NCBI GenBank assembly: GCA_964417895.1
Contig: CAYQJS010000041.1
Coordinates: 1-52,871, forward strand
Origin: CAYQJS01 sp964417895
Lineage (GTDB): Bacteria > Chloroflexota > UBA6077 > SHYK01
DNA: 52,871 bases
Direction: 5' to 3'
The notes beneath the pieces are model-generated. The model was not told the origin of the DNA and searched no databases. It saw only the letters and a program-made list of their open reading frames with translations. The translations under genes and the position numbers were made by a program. Position 1 is the stretch's first letter; each line of letters begins with the position of its first letter. Positions 1-8,413 of this stretch are shown piece after piece.

Positions 1-75
1 GGGGGGGGCCGGTGGGGGGGGAGGGGGGACAGGGGCGGGGGGCCAGCGCGAGGATCGGGGGGCTGGGGTCGGGGG
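1..75. other. G-rich window edge, no gene
   Basis: This stretch is almost pure G-tract sequence lying downstream of the stop codon of the minus-strand molybdenum hydroxylase. No coding or RNA gene is visible. It is either low-complexity intergenic DNA or a poorly assembled scaffold end. Confidence 0.5.
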
Positions 76-2427
76 TCAGCCATTGCGCTCTCCGGCCCCT
101 GGCCCCCGACCACTGACCCCGCGCAGCTCGGCCTCGCGTATCGCGCCCAGGACTCGCTCCGGCATGAGCGGGATGGTGTTGACGGCGACGCCGATGGCGT
201 CGCGGACCGCGTTTCCGATGGCCGGCGGCACCGCGGGAAGCCCCGTCTCCCCGAGGCCGTGGACCTCGGCGTCGGGCTCCGGGTTCTCGGCCAGCGTCGT
301 GCTGAACGCGAGGGGGAAGTCGGCGAGCGAGGCGATGTTGTAGTCGGACAGGTTGGGGTTCAGCAGCTGGCCACCGTCAAACAGCATCTCCTCGAACAGC
401 GCCTGCGAGAGCCCGAATGCGGAGCAGCCCTCATTCTGCAGCTCGGCGTTCGCGCGATCGATCACACGCCCGGCGTGCGTCGCCAGATGCAGACGGAGCA
501 GGAAGACCTTCCCTGTCTCGCGGTCAACCTCCACCACCGCGCCCGCGGCCGCCTGATGCCAGTGGTGCGAGGCCTTGCCCTGGCCCGTGTCGGGATCCAC
601 CCAGATGTCCGTCTTGAAGTCGCCGTAGCCCGTCACCGCGGGTACGCCCGCCGTCCGCAGCACCTCTTCGAAGCTGAGATCAAGGCCGTTTGTCCCCTGT
701 CCCCTGTCCCCTAGAAACACCCGACCACCCTGGATGCGCACGTCCTCGGCCGGAACTTCGTAGGTCCGCGCCGCCAGCTCGCGCAGCTGGCGCGCCAGGT
801 CCTCCGCCGCCGCCCTGGCGGCGAGCACGTTGAAGAAGCTGGAGCGGCTCGAGCTGGTCCCCTGGTCTGGCGGCGTTATCCCCGTCTCGACGTACGGCAC
901 CTGGACGCGCTCCTCGGGAACGCCCAGCGAGCGCGCCACCTCCCGAGCCAGCACGGTTCGCGACCCCTGGCCGAGGTCCACCGTGCTGCTCAGCGCGCTG
1001 ATGGCGCCCTCAGCGTCGACGCGAATGCCCAGGGTTGTCGTCGCGGGGTTGCTGCCCATGTGCTTGATGATCACGCCAAGCCCGCGGCTGACGACGCGCT
1101 CCGGTGCGCTGGGCGGCGGCAGTGGTTCCTCGTAGCCGATGGCGGCCGCCGCATCCTCCATCAGCTCGTGGAAATGGACGTCGGCCAGCTCCTCGCCTGT
1201 CGAGAAGCGGTCGCCCTCGTCCAGCAGGTTCTGGCGGCGGAAGTCCAGCGGGTCTCGGCCGAGCCTGCGGGCCAGCTCGTCGGTGTGGCGCTCGTAGGCC
1301 CACGCGACCTGGGAGACCGCGAGCCCACGAAACGGCACCGCGTTCGGCCGATTCGTGTAGACGGCGTAGGCATCGACCTTGACGTTGGGGATGCGGTAGG
1401 GCCCGATGGCCCCGATGCCGCCCGAGCGCGCGATCGTTCCGCTGCGGTCCGCGTATGCGCCCGCGTTGTAGTGGATCTCCACCTCGCGCGCTACGATGGT
1501 CCCGTCGCGCTTGAGGCCCGTCTTGAGTCGGACGCGCGCCTCGTGCTTCGTCGTGGTGACGAACTCCTCGGCCCTGGTGAGGGCCAGCTTGACCGGCCGA
1601 CGCGCCTTCCAGGCTAGCACCGCGGCCAGTGGCTCCATGCGAGCATAAGTCTTGGCGCCGTATCCTCCGCCCAGCGTGTAGACCAGCACGCGCACCCGCT
1701 CCGGCGGCATGTGGAACACGTCCGCGACCTGCTGCCGTACGAAATACGGCATCTGCGTGGAGGACCAGATCGTGAGGTCGTCGCCATCCCACTGCGCCAC
1801 GGTAACATGCGGCTCCAACGCGCAGTGGTGGAGGGCCGGACTGGTGAAGATGTCCTCGTAGACGAGATCCGCCTCCCGGAACCCCTGCTCAGCGTCGCCG
1901 CGGCGCACCCTCATGTGATTGATGAGATTGGTGCCGTTCTCGGGACGGATCCCGCCGGCCGCCGGCATTGCGTAGCGGCCGACCACTTGTTCGTGAACGA
2001 GCGGCGCATCGGGGCGGAGCGCCTCGACGGCGTCGAACACCGCCGGCAGCTCCGCGTATTCCACGTCGATCAGCTCGATGGCCTCCGCCGCGGCGTCGGG
2101 ATCTTCCGCCACCACGGCCGCTACCACGTCGCCGGCGTGCCGCGCTTTGTCGATGGCGACGATGGGCTGGTCTTTGATGGCTGCGCCATAGTAGGGAAAG
2201 AGGCGATCATCGGCCAGATCGTCGCGGGTCAGCACGGCGACGACACCTGGCAGGGCCAGCGCCCGCGTCGCGTCGATGCGCACGATCCGCGCGTGGGCGT
2301 GCGGGCTGCGCACGCAGCGGGCGTAGGTCATGCCGGGCAGATCCACATTCAGCGCGTACGGGATCCGCCCGGTGACCTTCTGCTCCGCATCCACGGCGCT
2401 CTGCGTTCGCAACGCTACCTCAGCCAT
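76..2427 (-). CDS. Xanthine dehydrogenase/CoxL-family molybdopterin-binding subunit
   Basis: This is the large Mo-cofactor subunit (about 783 aa) of a xanthine oxidase/CO-dehydrogenase-superfamily hydroxylase, which inserts oxygen from water into C-H or aldehyde bonds. It has the N-terminal a/b hammerhead domain (about residues 15-125), the Mo-pterin glycine motif GGGYGAK (about 250), VPFRG (about 360), DLGQGS, and the catalytic-Glu loop GETGLP (about 725). The active-site loop of form-I CO dehydrogenase is absent, so CO is unlikely to be the substrate. The ATG at 2427 has GGGAG nine bases upstream; a GTG two codons earlier lies too close to it. It is the last gene of a three-gene minus-strand operon, 18 nt after the dCTP-deaminase-like gene. 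No [2Fe-2S] CoxS subunit is in the window. A 21-bp heptamer array lies inside the gene at 691-711. Confidence 0.93.
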   Translation of the reverse strand: MAEVALRTQSAVDAEQKVTGRIPYALNVDLPGMTYARCVRSPHAHARIVRIDATRALALPGVVAVLTRDDLADDRLFPYYGAAIKDQPIVAIDKARHAGDVVAAVVAEDPDAAAEAIELIDVEYAELPAVFDAVEALRPDAPLVHEQVVGRYAMPAAGGIRPENGTNLINHMRVRRGDAEQGFREADLVYEDIFTSPALHHCALEPHVTVAQWDGDDLTIWSSTQMPYFVRQQVADVFHMPPERVRVLVYTLGGGYGAKTYARMEPLAAVLAWKARRPVKLALTRAEEFVTTTKHEARVRLKTGLKRDGTIVAREVEIHYNAGAYADRSGTIARSGGIGAIGPYRIPNVKVDAYAVYTNRPNAVPFRGLAVSQVAWAYERHTDELARRLGRDPLDFRRQNLLDEGDRFSTGEELADVHFHELMEDAAAAIGYEEPLPPPSAPERVVSRGLGVIIKHMGSNPATTTLGIRVDAEGAISALSSTVDLGQGSRTVLAREVARSLGVPEERVQVPYVETGITPPDQGTSSSRSSFFNVLAARAAAEDLARQLRELAARTYEVPAEDVRIQGGRVFLGDRGQGTNGLDLSFEEVLRTAGVPAVTGYGDFKTDIWVDPDTGQGKASHHWHQAAAGAVVEVDRETGKVFLLRLHLATHAGRVIDRANAELQNEGCSAFGLSQALFEEMLFDGGQLLNPNLSDYNIASLADFPLAFSTTLAENPEPDAEVHGLGETGLPAVPPAIGNAVRDAIGVAVNTIPLMPERVLGAIREAELRGVSGRGPGAGERNG
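691..711. repeat. TGTCCCC x3 heptamer array inside CDS
   Basis: Three perfect tandem copies of TGTCCCC (21 bp, so the reading frame is kept) lie inside the molybdenum hydroxylase gene and encode a Gly-rich loop (GDRGQGT). They belong to the class of 7-bp arrays seen elsewhere in the window. Confidence 0.7.
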
Positions 2428-2445
2428 GTGCACCGTCTCCCGATC

Positions 2446-3609
2446 TCAGAACCGCTTGAACTGCTTGCTGAGCGACAGCTCTTGCTGTTGATAGGTCGAG
2501 CCGATCGCGGGCCCATACACTTTGTGGGGCGGGGCCATCAGCCGCTCGAAGAGGAATCGTCCCACGTACTGGCCGTCCTCCAGGAGGAACGGCACTTCGT
2601 GAGAGCGTACCTCCAGCACCGCTCGCGTCCCCTTGATGTCGTCGCTGCCGTACCCGAACCCCGGATCGAAGAACCCCGCGTAGTGGAGGCGGAACTCGCC
2701 CGCCGACGGATCGTACCCTACCATCTCGGCCGCGAACTCCGGCGGCACGCGGACCCGCTCGCGCGACGCCAGAACATAGAAGTCGCCAGGGTTCAGGATC
2801 AGCCGGCGGTCGCGCGTCCGCTCGATCGGGTCCCAGAACTCGCGGGGATCGTAGTAGTCAACTTTGTTGAGGTCCAGGAGCGGTGCGTGCATCTTGGCCC
2901 GAAATCCGATGACCTCGGACCCGTCACGACCCTCCAGGTCCACTGTTATCCACAAGCCCTCGGCGATCCTCGGCGACTCGACTGGGATCTCATTCAGGTA
3001 GAGGAGGGTTTTCTCCTGGTGCAACTCGACGAGCTTGGCGTCCGATGGCGGTGGAGTCCCCCGGATGAAACGAACCTGGTTCACCCGTGTCCCCTCCTGC
3101 ACGAGGATGCTGAAGGTGCGGGGGAAGATCTCCACGTAAAGCGGGCCCCGATAGCCGGAGGCAATTCGCTCGAACTCGCTGCTGTAGTCCGTGATGAGCC
3201 GAGCAAAAACGTCCACCCGCCCGGTGCTGCTCTTCGGATTCGCCTTCCCCACGATCTCAGACGGCAGCCGCCACTGCTCCTGGAGCGGAACGATGTAGAC
3301 GCAGCCCTTCTCGAGGACCGCGGGCCGGGTCAGATCGAGCTGATGGGTGGTGTATTGCTCGGCCTTCTCCAGCACGGTCGCCCCCGGGCCCGAGAGAAAG
3401 CTGGCGCGCACTCGGTACGCGACGGGCCCGAGTCGCAGATCAATACTCGCAGGCTGTATTTGATCGGGCGCAATGCGAGTCGCGGACGGGATGAAGCCCT
3501 CCGCGATGAACTCCTCGATCTTCTGCGAGGGACAAACGCCTGTGCTATAAGCCATCGGTTCGAGACCGGGGAACAGCGTCCGCGGGTAAAGCCAGCCGGG
3601 AGCCGTCAT
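2446..3609 (-). CDS. dcd: Bimodular 2'-deoxycytidine 5'-triphosphate deaminase family protein
   Basis: The 387-aa protein matches the long, two-module DCD/dUTPase-fold family. The first module carries IQPASIDLRLG (about residues 52-62) and the SSTGR element (about 126); the second carries AGFFDPGFGYG (about 318), the counterpart of the second-strand motif of classical dCTP deaminase. Classical Dcd is about 190 aa, so this is a tandem-fold version. The ATG at 3609 overlaps the stop of the CoxM-like gene (ATGA), with GGGAG ten bases upstream, so translation is probably coupled. A longer in-frame extension overlaps CoxM and is not needed. The family is assigned to dCTP deamination in nucleotide metabolism; its placement between two molybdenum-hydroxylase subunits is unexpected. 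Substrate is not proven by sequence. Confidence 0.85.
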   Translation of the reverse strand: MTAPGWLYPRTLFPGLEPMAYSTGVCPSQKIEEFIAEGFIPSATRIAPDQIQPASIDLRLGPVAYRVRASFLSGPGATVLEKAEQYTTHQLDLTRPAVLEKGCVYIVPLQEQWRLPSEIVGKANPKSSTGRVDVFARLITDYSSEFERIASGYRGPLYVEIFPRTFSILVQEGTRVNQVRFIRGTPPPSDAKLVELHQEKTLLYLNEIPVESPRIAEGLWITVDLEGRDGSEVIGFRAKMHAPLLDLNKVDYYDPREFWDPIERTRDRRLILNPGDFYVLASRERVRVPPEFAAEMVGYDPSAGEFRLHYAGFFDPGFGYGSDDIKGTRAVLEVRSHEVPFLLEDGQYVGRFLFERLMAPPHKVYGPAIGSTYQQQELSLSKQFKRF

Positions 3610-4484
3610 ACTTTGCGCGCTCCCACCTCGCCCTTGACGGCGGCCCGCAGAGCCCGGCGCACGAACACGGCGATCATCTCCTTGCGATAGGCGGCTGATC
3701 CCCGCACGTCGCCCACGGGCTCGGCCGCGGCGGCATACCCCGAGGCCACATGCGCGAACAACTCTTCCGACGGTTGCTCCCCCAGGGCAGTCGCCTCGAC
3801 GCCGGGCAGGCTCAGCGGCCTCCCGGCCACGGCGCCCACGGCCACCCGCAGGTCTGCGATGCGGCGGTCGGCGTCGCACCGCAGCACGGCAGCGACGCCG
3901 ACGCATGGCCGGTCCTCCGACGAGCGCGTCACGAATTTGAGGTACACACCGCGGGTTCCTGCTTCCGGAATGGGCACTACCACCTCTGTCGCCAGCTCGT
4001 CCGGCGCCAGCGTGGTCTCGTAGAAGTCGCGGATGACCTCGGCCACGGGCGCCTCGCGCTCGACGCCTCGCCCCGCTATGCGGAGGCGGGCGTCGAGCGC
4101 CACGAGCACCGCCGGGGGATCCGACGCGTAGTCAGCCTCGCACACGTTACCGCCGAGGGTAGCGGCGTTGCGCACTCGGACGTTGCCGACCAGCCCGCAC
4201 GCCCCGGCCAGCACCGGGACGTGTTGCTGCGCCAGCGGCGCATCGTGCACCGCGCCCAACGTCGCTAGCGCGCCGATGCGAAGTGTGCCGTCCTGTACCG
4301 AGACCGAATCGAGCCCGGCGATCCGGTCCAGCCGGACCAGCGCCGGTGGACGGAGCAGGCCCTGCCTGACCATGAGCACCAGGGCGGTGCCGCCCGCGAT
4401 CGCCCTTGCCTCGCCCCCGTAGCCGGCCAGGACCTGGCTGGCTTCTTCCAGCGATGAAGGCGCATGGAGGACGAAATCGGGCAA
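3606..4484 (-). CDS. CoxM-like FAD-binding subunit of molybdenum hydroxylase
   Basis: The 292-aa protein is the medium (FAD) subunit that passes electrons from the iron-sulfur centres of xanthine dehydrogenase/CO-dehydrogenase-type hydroxylases. It shows the FAD pyrophosphate motif AGGTALV (about residues 30-36) and the second FAD motif TLGGNV (about 110), followed by the C-terminal CODH flavoprotein domain. The start is a TTG at 4484 behind a G-rich stretch; it gives the family's usual N-terminus (MPDFVLHAP). It is the first gene of the operon, and its stop overlaps the start of the dCTP-deaminase-like gene. Partner Mo subunit is at 76-2427. Confidence 0.92.
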   Translation of the reverse strand: MPDFVLHAPSSLEEASQVLAGYGGEARAIAGGTALVLMVRQGLLRPPALVRLDRIAGLDSVSVQDGTLRIGALATLGAVHDAPLAQQHVPVLAGACGLVGNVRVRNAATLGGNVCEADYASDPPAVLVALDARLRIAGRGVEREAPVAEVIRDFYETTLAPDELATEVVVPIPEAGTRGVYLKFVTRSSEDRPCVGVAAVLRCDADRRIADLRVAVGAVAGRPLSLPGVEATALGEQPSEELFAHVASGYAAAAEPVGDVRGSAAYRKEMIAVFVRRALRAAVKGEVGARKV

Positions 4485-4558
4485 GGAAGCCCCCGGCGAA
4501 AAAATCCCACGGCATTCTAAAGGCTCGCCGCATTCTGCCGGCTGCTACTATCGTGCGA

Positions 4559-4617
4559 GGACTGAGGACTGAGGACTGAGGACTGAGGACTGAGGACTGA
4601 GGACTGAGGACTGAGGA
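4559..4617. repeat. GGACTGA heptamer array (about 8 copies)
   Basis: Perfect 7-bp tandem repeat GGACTGA about 75 bp upstream of the CoxM-like start. The reverse complement TCAGTCC recurs as an array at 5080-5107, so the two arrays form an inverted pair around a 460-bp segment. The stretch 4485-5008 holds no convincing gene: only this array, the 4759-4852 palindromes and promoter space between divergent genes. Confidence 0.85.
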
Positions 4618-4758
4618 TTGCCGCTCGGCAAATTCCCAGTGTTGCTCGTGCAGCGGACTCGGACGGTGCTAAGGGGAAAGAATGCGGGCAAACTGGCGGG
4701 GGCGCACTGCGAAGCTAAGCACGTCCAGCGAAATGCTTCGTAGAAATGAGCCCGGGCT

Positions 4759-4852
4759 ACCCCCCTCCCTAACCCTCCCCCGCAAGGGGGGAGGGGACAC
4801 GCGCACTCCCTCCCCCTCGACGGGGGAGGGTTGGGGTGGGGGTGAATCCAGA
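4759..4852. repeat. CCCTCCCCC-type double palindrome
   Basis: Two adjacent hairpins (CCCTCCCCC-GCAA-GGGGGGAGGG and CCCTCCCCC-TCGA-CGGGGGAGGG). The first 40 bp (4759-4798) are identical to 29914-29953, which lie inside the TrpD-like gene. Dispersed repeat family A. Confidence 0.85.
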
Positions 4853-5008
4853 CAGCCAGAACTACGAAACATTTGCCTCGCCCCGCTCGGGTTGCCGAGA
4901 AGCGGCATCGCGGGCCCCTCCCAGAGGAGGACACTCAGGGCTCGCGCTCTCTCACCGACGCGGAGGCCGTCCCGTCGCGGCCTCCTTGCGCACCCCCCTC
5001 GCCCCCGG

Positions 5009-7909
5009 GTGGCGCACCTATTCGGAGTGCTGCTGCTGTCAGCGCTCCTTTGCCCGCCGGTGCTCGCGGCGCCCGCCCCTCAGTCCTCAGTCCTCAGTCC
5101 TCAGTCCTCGTCGGCTCAGTCCTCGCCGGATGGCCGCTGGCTGCCGCTCAGCTCGCCGCCCGCGCGCTCGCAGCATACCGCCGCGTGGGACCCCATAGGC
5201 TCCCAGTTGCTGGTCTTCGGCGGCTCCGGCGGCGGACGCTTGAACGACATGTGGAGCTACCGGCCCACCATCGACAAGTGGACGCAGCTGCCAGTGGAGG
5301 GGCTCGCCCCGCACGGCATCCTCGGTCAGACCGCGGTCTGGGACCCCGTCCGTGCCCAACTGCTGGTGTTCGGCGGGCTCGGCCCCCGGGGCGGCTCGCT
5401 GTGGAGCTACCGCCCGGCGGGCAACATCTGGACGCAGCTCGACCCGGAAGGACCGCTGCCCACGAGCCGCGCCTATCACAGCGCCGTCTGGGATGCTCAG
5501 CGCGACCAGATGCTCGTGTTCGCCGGCCTCGGGTCTGGCTTCGGACTTCTGAACGACCTCTGGGCCTATCGGCCCGCCACTGCTACCTGGTTGCAGCTGG
5601 AGCCGCCGAGGCCACGGCCGCTTCCAGTCTTCTACCACAGCGCTGTCTGGGACCCGACGGGCGCGCAGATGCTGGTATTTGGCGGCGCCGATCCCTTCAC
5701 CGGCGAGAGGGTCGACGAGCTGTGGAGCTACAGCGTCGAGTCGGGCGCCTGGACGGAGCTGAAGCCCGAGGGCGCTCGCCCGGCGGCGCGCCTCTCCCAC
5801 GTCGCCGTGTGGGACCCGATAGGCGCGCAGATGCTGCTCTTCGGCGGCGGCTGCGGGGCTGGTTGCTTCGGAGACGAGCTATGGAGCTACCGGCCCGCGA
5901 CCAATGACTGGATGCCGCTTCCAGCAGTCGGCGCCTCTCCGGGCCCGCGCGGGGGGCACGCGGGCGTGTGGGACCCGACAGCAGCGCGGTTCATCATCTT
6001 CGGCGGCTCGACGGCGGGGGGGGCGCTGGGCGACCTGTGGGCGTACCGGCCAGGCGCCTATGCGTGGAGTCGCCTGGCGGTGGATCGCCCGGCCTTCCTG
6101 GCTCAACCTGCTCACTCCGCGATCTGGGACCCCGCCGGCCAGCAGCTGCTGGCCTTCGATACCGTGGCAAACCGGGTGTGGGCGTACCGCACGGCGGACG
6201 CAGCGTGGTCCGACTGGACGCCGGCGCGGGGAGCGCCCGAGCCGCGCGAGGACCCCGCTCTCGTCTGGGACCCCACCCAGGGCCGTGTGCTAATGTTTGG
6301 CGGCTATGGCCAGTCCGGGTACGCGGACGACGTCTGGTCGTATCGGCCGGCCGCCAACCGGTGGGAGCGCCTGGCGCCTTCGGGCCAGGGCCCAACCGGC
6401 CGCTTTCGCCACACCGCGGTGTGGGACCCCGACGGGGCACAGGTGCTGGTATTCGGCGGGTATCGCGGCGTGGCGCTCGGCGACCTGTGGAGCTACCGGC
6501 CGGCGAGCAACAGGTGGATGCTCCTGGCACCGATCGGGCCTGCGCCACCGGCTCGTGCCCGACACAGCGCCGTGTGGGACGCGGAAAGCCGCCAGATGCT
6601 GGTCTTCGCGGGGTCGCACGGCGAGCCGCTCGCCGACCTCTGGAGCTATCGTCCGTCGAGCAACAGGTGGACCTCGCTTCGCCCCGCCGGCCCCACACCC
6701 CCGACCCATTTTCTGCACGCCGCTGTGTGGGATCCCGGCGGCGCCCGCATGCTCGTGTTTGGCGGCTATGGCGGGCGTCGCTTCGACGAGCTCTGGAGCT
6801 ACCGCCCGGCCGACAATGCGTGGATGCGCCTGAGCCCGTGGGGCGACCCGCCTCCCGCCCGCGGGCTGCACAGCGTCATCTGGGACCCGAACGGCGCACG
6901 GATGCTGGTGGTCAGCGGCTACTTGGGGGGTATACAGAACGATCTCTGGGCCTATCGCCCGGCCAGCAACGCCTGGACGCGCCCCCCGCCCAACGCGCTG
7001 GCTCCCGCCCCCCGGCAGCAACACAGCGCGACCTGGAGCCCCGCGGACGACAGCATGCTCGTCTTCGGCGGCTACCGGTCGGGGAGCGAGGCTCTCGCCG
7101 ATCTCTGGCGCTATCGGCCCATCACGCGGTCCTGGAACCGCATGTCCGCCGACGGCCCGGCGCCCCCAGCGCGCAGCCTCCACAGCGCGGTCTGGGACGA
7201 CGCCGGCCGCCTGCTCGTGTTCGGGGGCTACGGTCCGCGGGGTTACTTCAACGACCTCTGGAGCTATGCGGTTGAGAGCAACGCATGGGAGCAGCTCGAG
7301 CCGGATGGTCCGCGCCCGCCGGCGCGGGAGGACCACAGCGCCGTATGGAGTCCGGCTGCCGGGCGCATGCTTGTGTTCGGGGGCGCGCGCGACGGCCGAG
7401 GCCTCGCCGACCTCTGGAGCTACGACGCGGCGAGCGGCCAGTGGACCGAGCTGATGCCGGACGGGCCCGAGCCGCCCGCCCGCTTCCGTCACACGGCGGT
7501 GTGGGACGTGGCGGGAGATCAGATGCTGGTCTTCGGCGGCTACGGTGGTGGCTTCCCTGGTGGGTACCTCGATGATCTTTGGAGCTACCGGCCGTCGATC
7601 AACGCCTGGGTGCAGCTTGCGTTCGACGGGCCCCGCCCCCCTCCGCGGGCGCGCCACACGGCGATTTGGGACGCCGGGGCGCAGCGACTGCTCGTGCTGG
7701 GCGGATTCGCGGGGGGCATCGACTACCTGGCCGATCTGTGGTCGTACGATGCCCGCCGCGGTTCCTGGACGCAGCTGAGCCCCGGCGGCCCGCAGCCGGG
7801 AGCCAGGTCCGCCCACACGGCCGTGTGGGATGCGACCCGAGGCCAGATGATCGTGTGGGGCGGATACGGGGGGGCCCTGTACGATGAGCTGTGGACGTAT
7901 GCGCCGTAG
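5009..7909 (+). CDS. Exported Kelch-like beta-propeller protein with 18 repeats
   Basis: After a hydrophobic export signal (LFGVLLLSALLC...VLAAPA) and a heptamer-encoded Ser/Pro/Gln linker, the protein consists of about 18 units of roughly 50 aa. Each has the pattern H(S/T)AVWDP..G.QMLVFGG....DLWSYRP..N.W..L, the galactose-oxidase/Kelch type. Eighteen blades would suit three six-bladed propellers; function is probably extracellular binding, unknown ligand. The open frame extends upstream to an ATG at 4682 with a good ribosome site (AGGGGAAAG), but that extension is made of dispersed palindromes (4759-4852), so the GTG at 5009 is preferred although it lacks a clear ribosome site. The gene stands alone, divergent from the molybdenum-hydroxylase operon. 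Confidence 0.82.
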   Translation: MAHLFGVLLLSALLCPPVLAAPAPQSSVLSPQSSSAQSSPDGRWLPLSSPPARSQHTAAWDPIGSQLLVFGGSGGGRLNDMWSYRPTIDKWTQLPVEGLAPHGILGQTAVWDPVRAQLLVFGGLGPRGGSLWSYRPAGNIWTQLDPEGPLPTSRAYHSAVWDAQRDQMLVFAGLGSGFGLLNDLWAYRPATATWLQLEPPRPRPLPVFYHSAVWDPTGAQMLVFGGADPFTGERVDELWSYSVESGAWTELKPEGARPAARLSHVAVWDPIGAQMLLFGGGCGAGCFGDELWSYRPATNDWMPLPAVGASPGPRGGHAGVWDPTAARFIIFGGSTAGGALGDLWAYRPGAYAWSRLAVDRPAFLAQPAHSAIWDPAGQQLLAFDTVANRVWAYRTADAAWSDWTPARGAPEPREDPALVWDPTQGRVLMFGGYGQSGYADDVWSYRPAANRWERLAPSGQGPTGRFRHTAVWDPDGAQVLVFGGYRGVALGDLWSYRPASNRWMLLAPIGPAPPARARHSAVWDAESRQMLVFAGSHGEPLADLWSYRPSSNRWTSLRPAGPTPPTHFLHAAVWDPGGARMLVFGGYGGRRFDELWSYRPADNAWMRLSPWGDPPPARGLHSVIWDPNGARMLVVSGYLGGIQNDLWAYRPASNAWTRPPPNALAPAPRQQHSATWSPADDSMLVFGGYRSGSEALADLWRYRPITRSWNRMSADGPAPPARSLHSAVWDDAGRLLVFGGYGPRGYFNDLWSYAVESNAWEQLEPDGPRPPAREDHSAVWSPAAGRMLVFGGARDGRGLADLWSYDAASGQWTELMPDGPEPPARFRHTAVWDVAGDQMLVFGGYGGGFPGGYLDDLWSYRPSINAWVQLAFDGPRPPPRARHTAIWDAGAQRLLVLGGFAGGIDYLADLWSYDARRGSWTQLSPGGPQPGARSAHTAVWDATRGQMIVWGGYGGALYDELWTYAP
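5080..5121. repeat. TCAGTCC heptamer array inside CDS
   Basis: Four tandem TCAGTCC copies (5080-5107) and one separated copy (5115-5121) encode the SVLSPQS-type linker directly after the signal peptide of the Kelch protein. It is the inverted partner of the array at 4559-4617. Confidence 0.8.
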
Positions 7910-7960
7910 GTGGGTTCGGACCACGCCGGATGACTGTAACCGAGGTTCGACGCGAGGGCG

Positions 7961-8068
7961 GCCCTCACCCATCCTTGCCCTGCGGGCCGGCGGCCGGCGT
8001 CTCCCATAGATGGGCGAGGCGCGAAGCTACCCCCTCTCATCGCAATGGGCGAGGGCTGGGGTGAGGGC
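7961..8068. repeat. GCCCTCACCC inverted-repeat element
   Basis: Perfect 10-bp ends GCCCTCACCC and GGGTGAGGGC enclose about 90 bp with a central ATCGCAATGGG segment. Similar sequence recurs at about 25970-26070. Between 7910 and 8413 there is no gene: only this element and the MITE at 8111-8293. Confidence 0.6.
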
Positions 8069-8110
8069 TCGCCACTTTGTCCGTGACACCGTTCTTGACG
8101 CGCATCTAGG

Positions 8111-8293
8111 AGTACAGCGTCGCGTAAATTCGTAACCCAGGGGCCTTCACCCTCTCCCCCGCCCTCCCCCGTCGAGGGGGAGGGGGTCTGTCCCCTCGCC
8201 CGTCGAAGGGAGCGAGTCCTGGGCTCGTCGTCCCCTCCCCCCTGGTGGGGGAGGGGAGGGGGAGGGGGTCACGAACTTCTGCGATCTTGTACT
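8111..8293. mobile_element. MITE-like element, copy 1
   Basis: The left end (AGTACAGCGTCGCG...TTCGTAACCC) and right end (GGGTCACGAACTTCTGCGATC...TGTACT) are imperfect inverted repeats of about 28 bp. The interior holds family-A palindromes and no open reading frame. The same ends occur in copy 2 at 11382-11608. A short non-coding element with terminal inverted repeats fits a MITE moved in trans; the parent transposase is not in this window. No clear target duplication is visible. Confidence 0.8.
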
Positions 8294-8413
8294 GGCCCAG
8301 GGGCCCGCGGGTCTGACCTTTGCGCTACTTCGATGAGCGCGGAACCCGCCTCGCAGCGGAACCGAGCCGCTGGACGGATATCATCGTGCCACCCACTGCT
8401 CCCGGAGGATTCG

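Noticed and set aside
3554..3572. GGTTCGAGACC tRNA-like string
   Set aside because: It lies inside the well-supported dCTP-deaminase-like gene and has no surrounding cloverleaf.
1711..3690. Long plus-strand open frame of 659 codons
   Set aside because: It is antisense to two recognised genes (CoxL-like and dCTP-deaminase-like), has no family resemblance, and reflects high GC at third positions.
4559..4617. Possible CRISPR array
   Set aside because: The unit is 7 bp with no spacers; it is a simple tandem repeat.
4682..5008. Upstream extension of the Kelch gene from an ATG with a good ribosome site
   Set aside because: The added residues are translations of dispersed palindromes and would place a long basic stretch before the signal peptide; the GTG at 5009 is more likely.
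6290..7972. Long minus-strand frame opposite the Kelch gene
   Set aside because: Its regular repeats merely mirror the Kelch units on the other strand.
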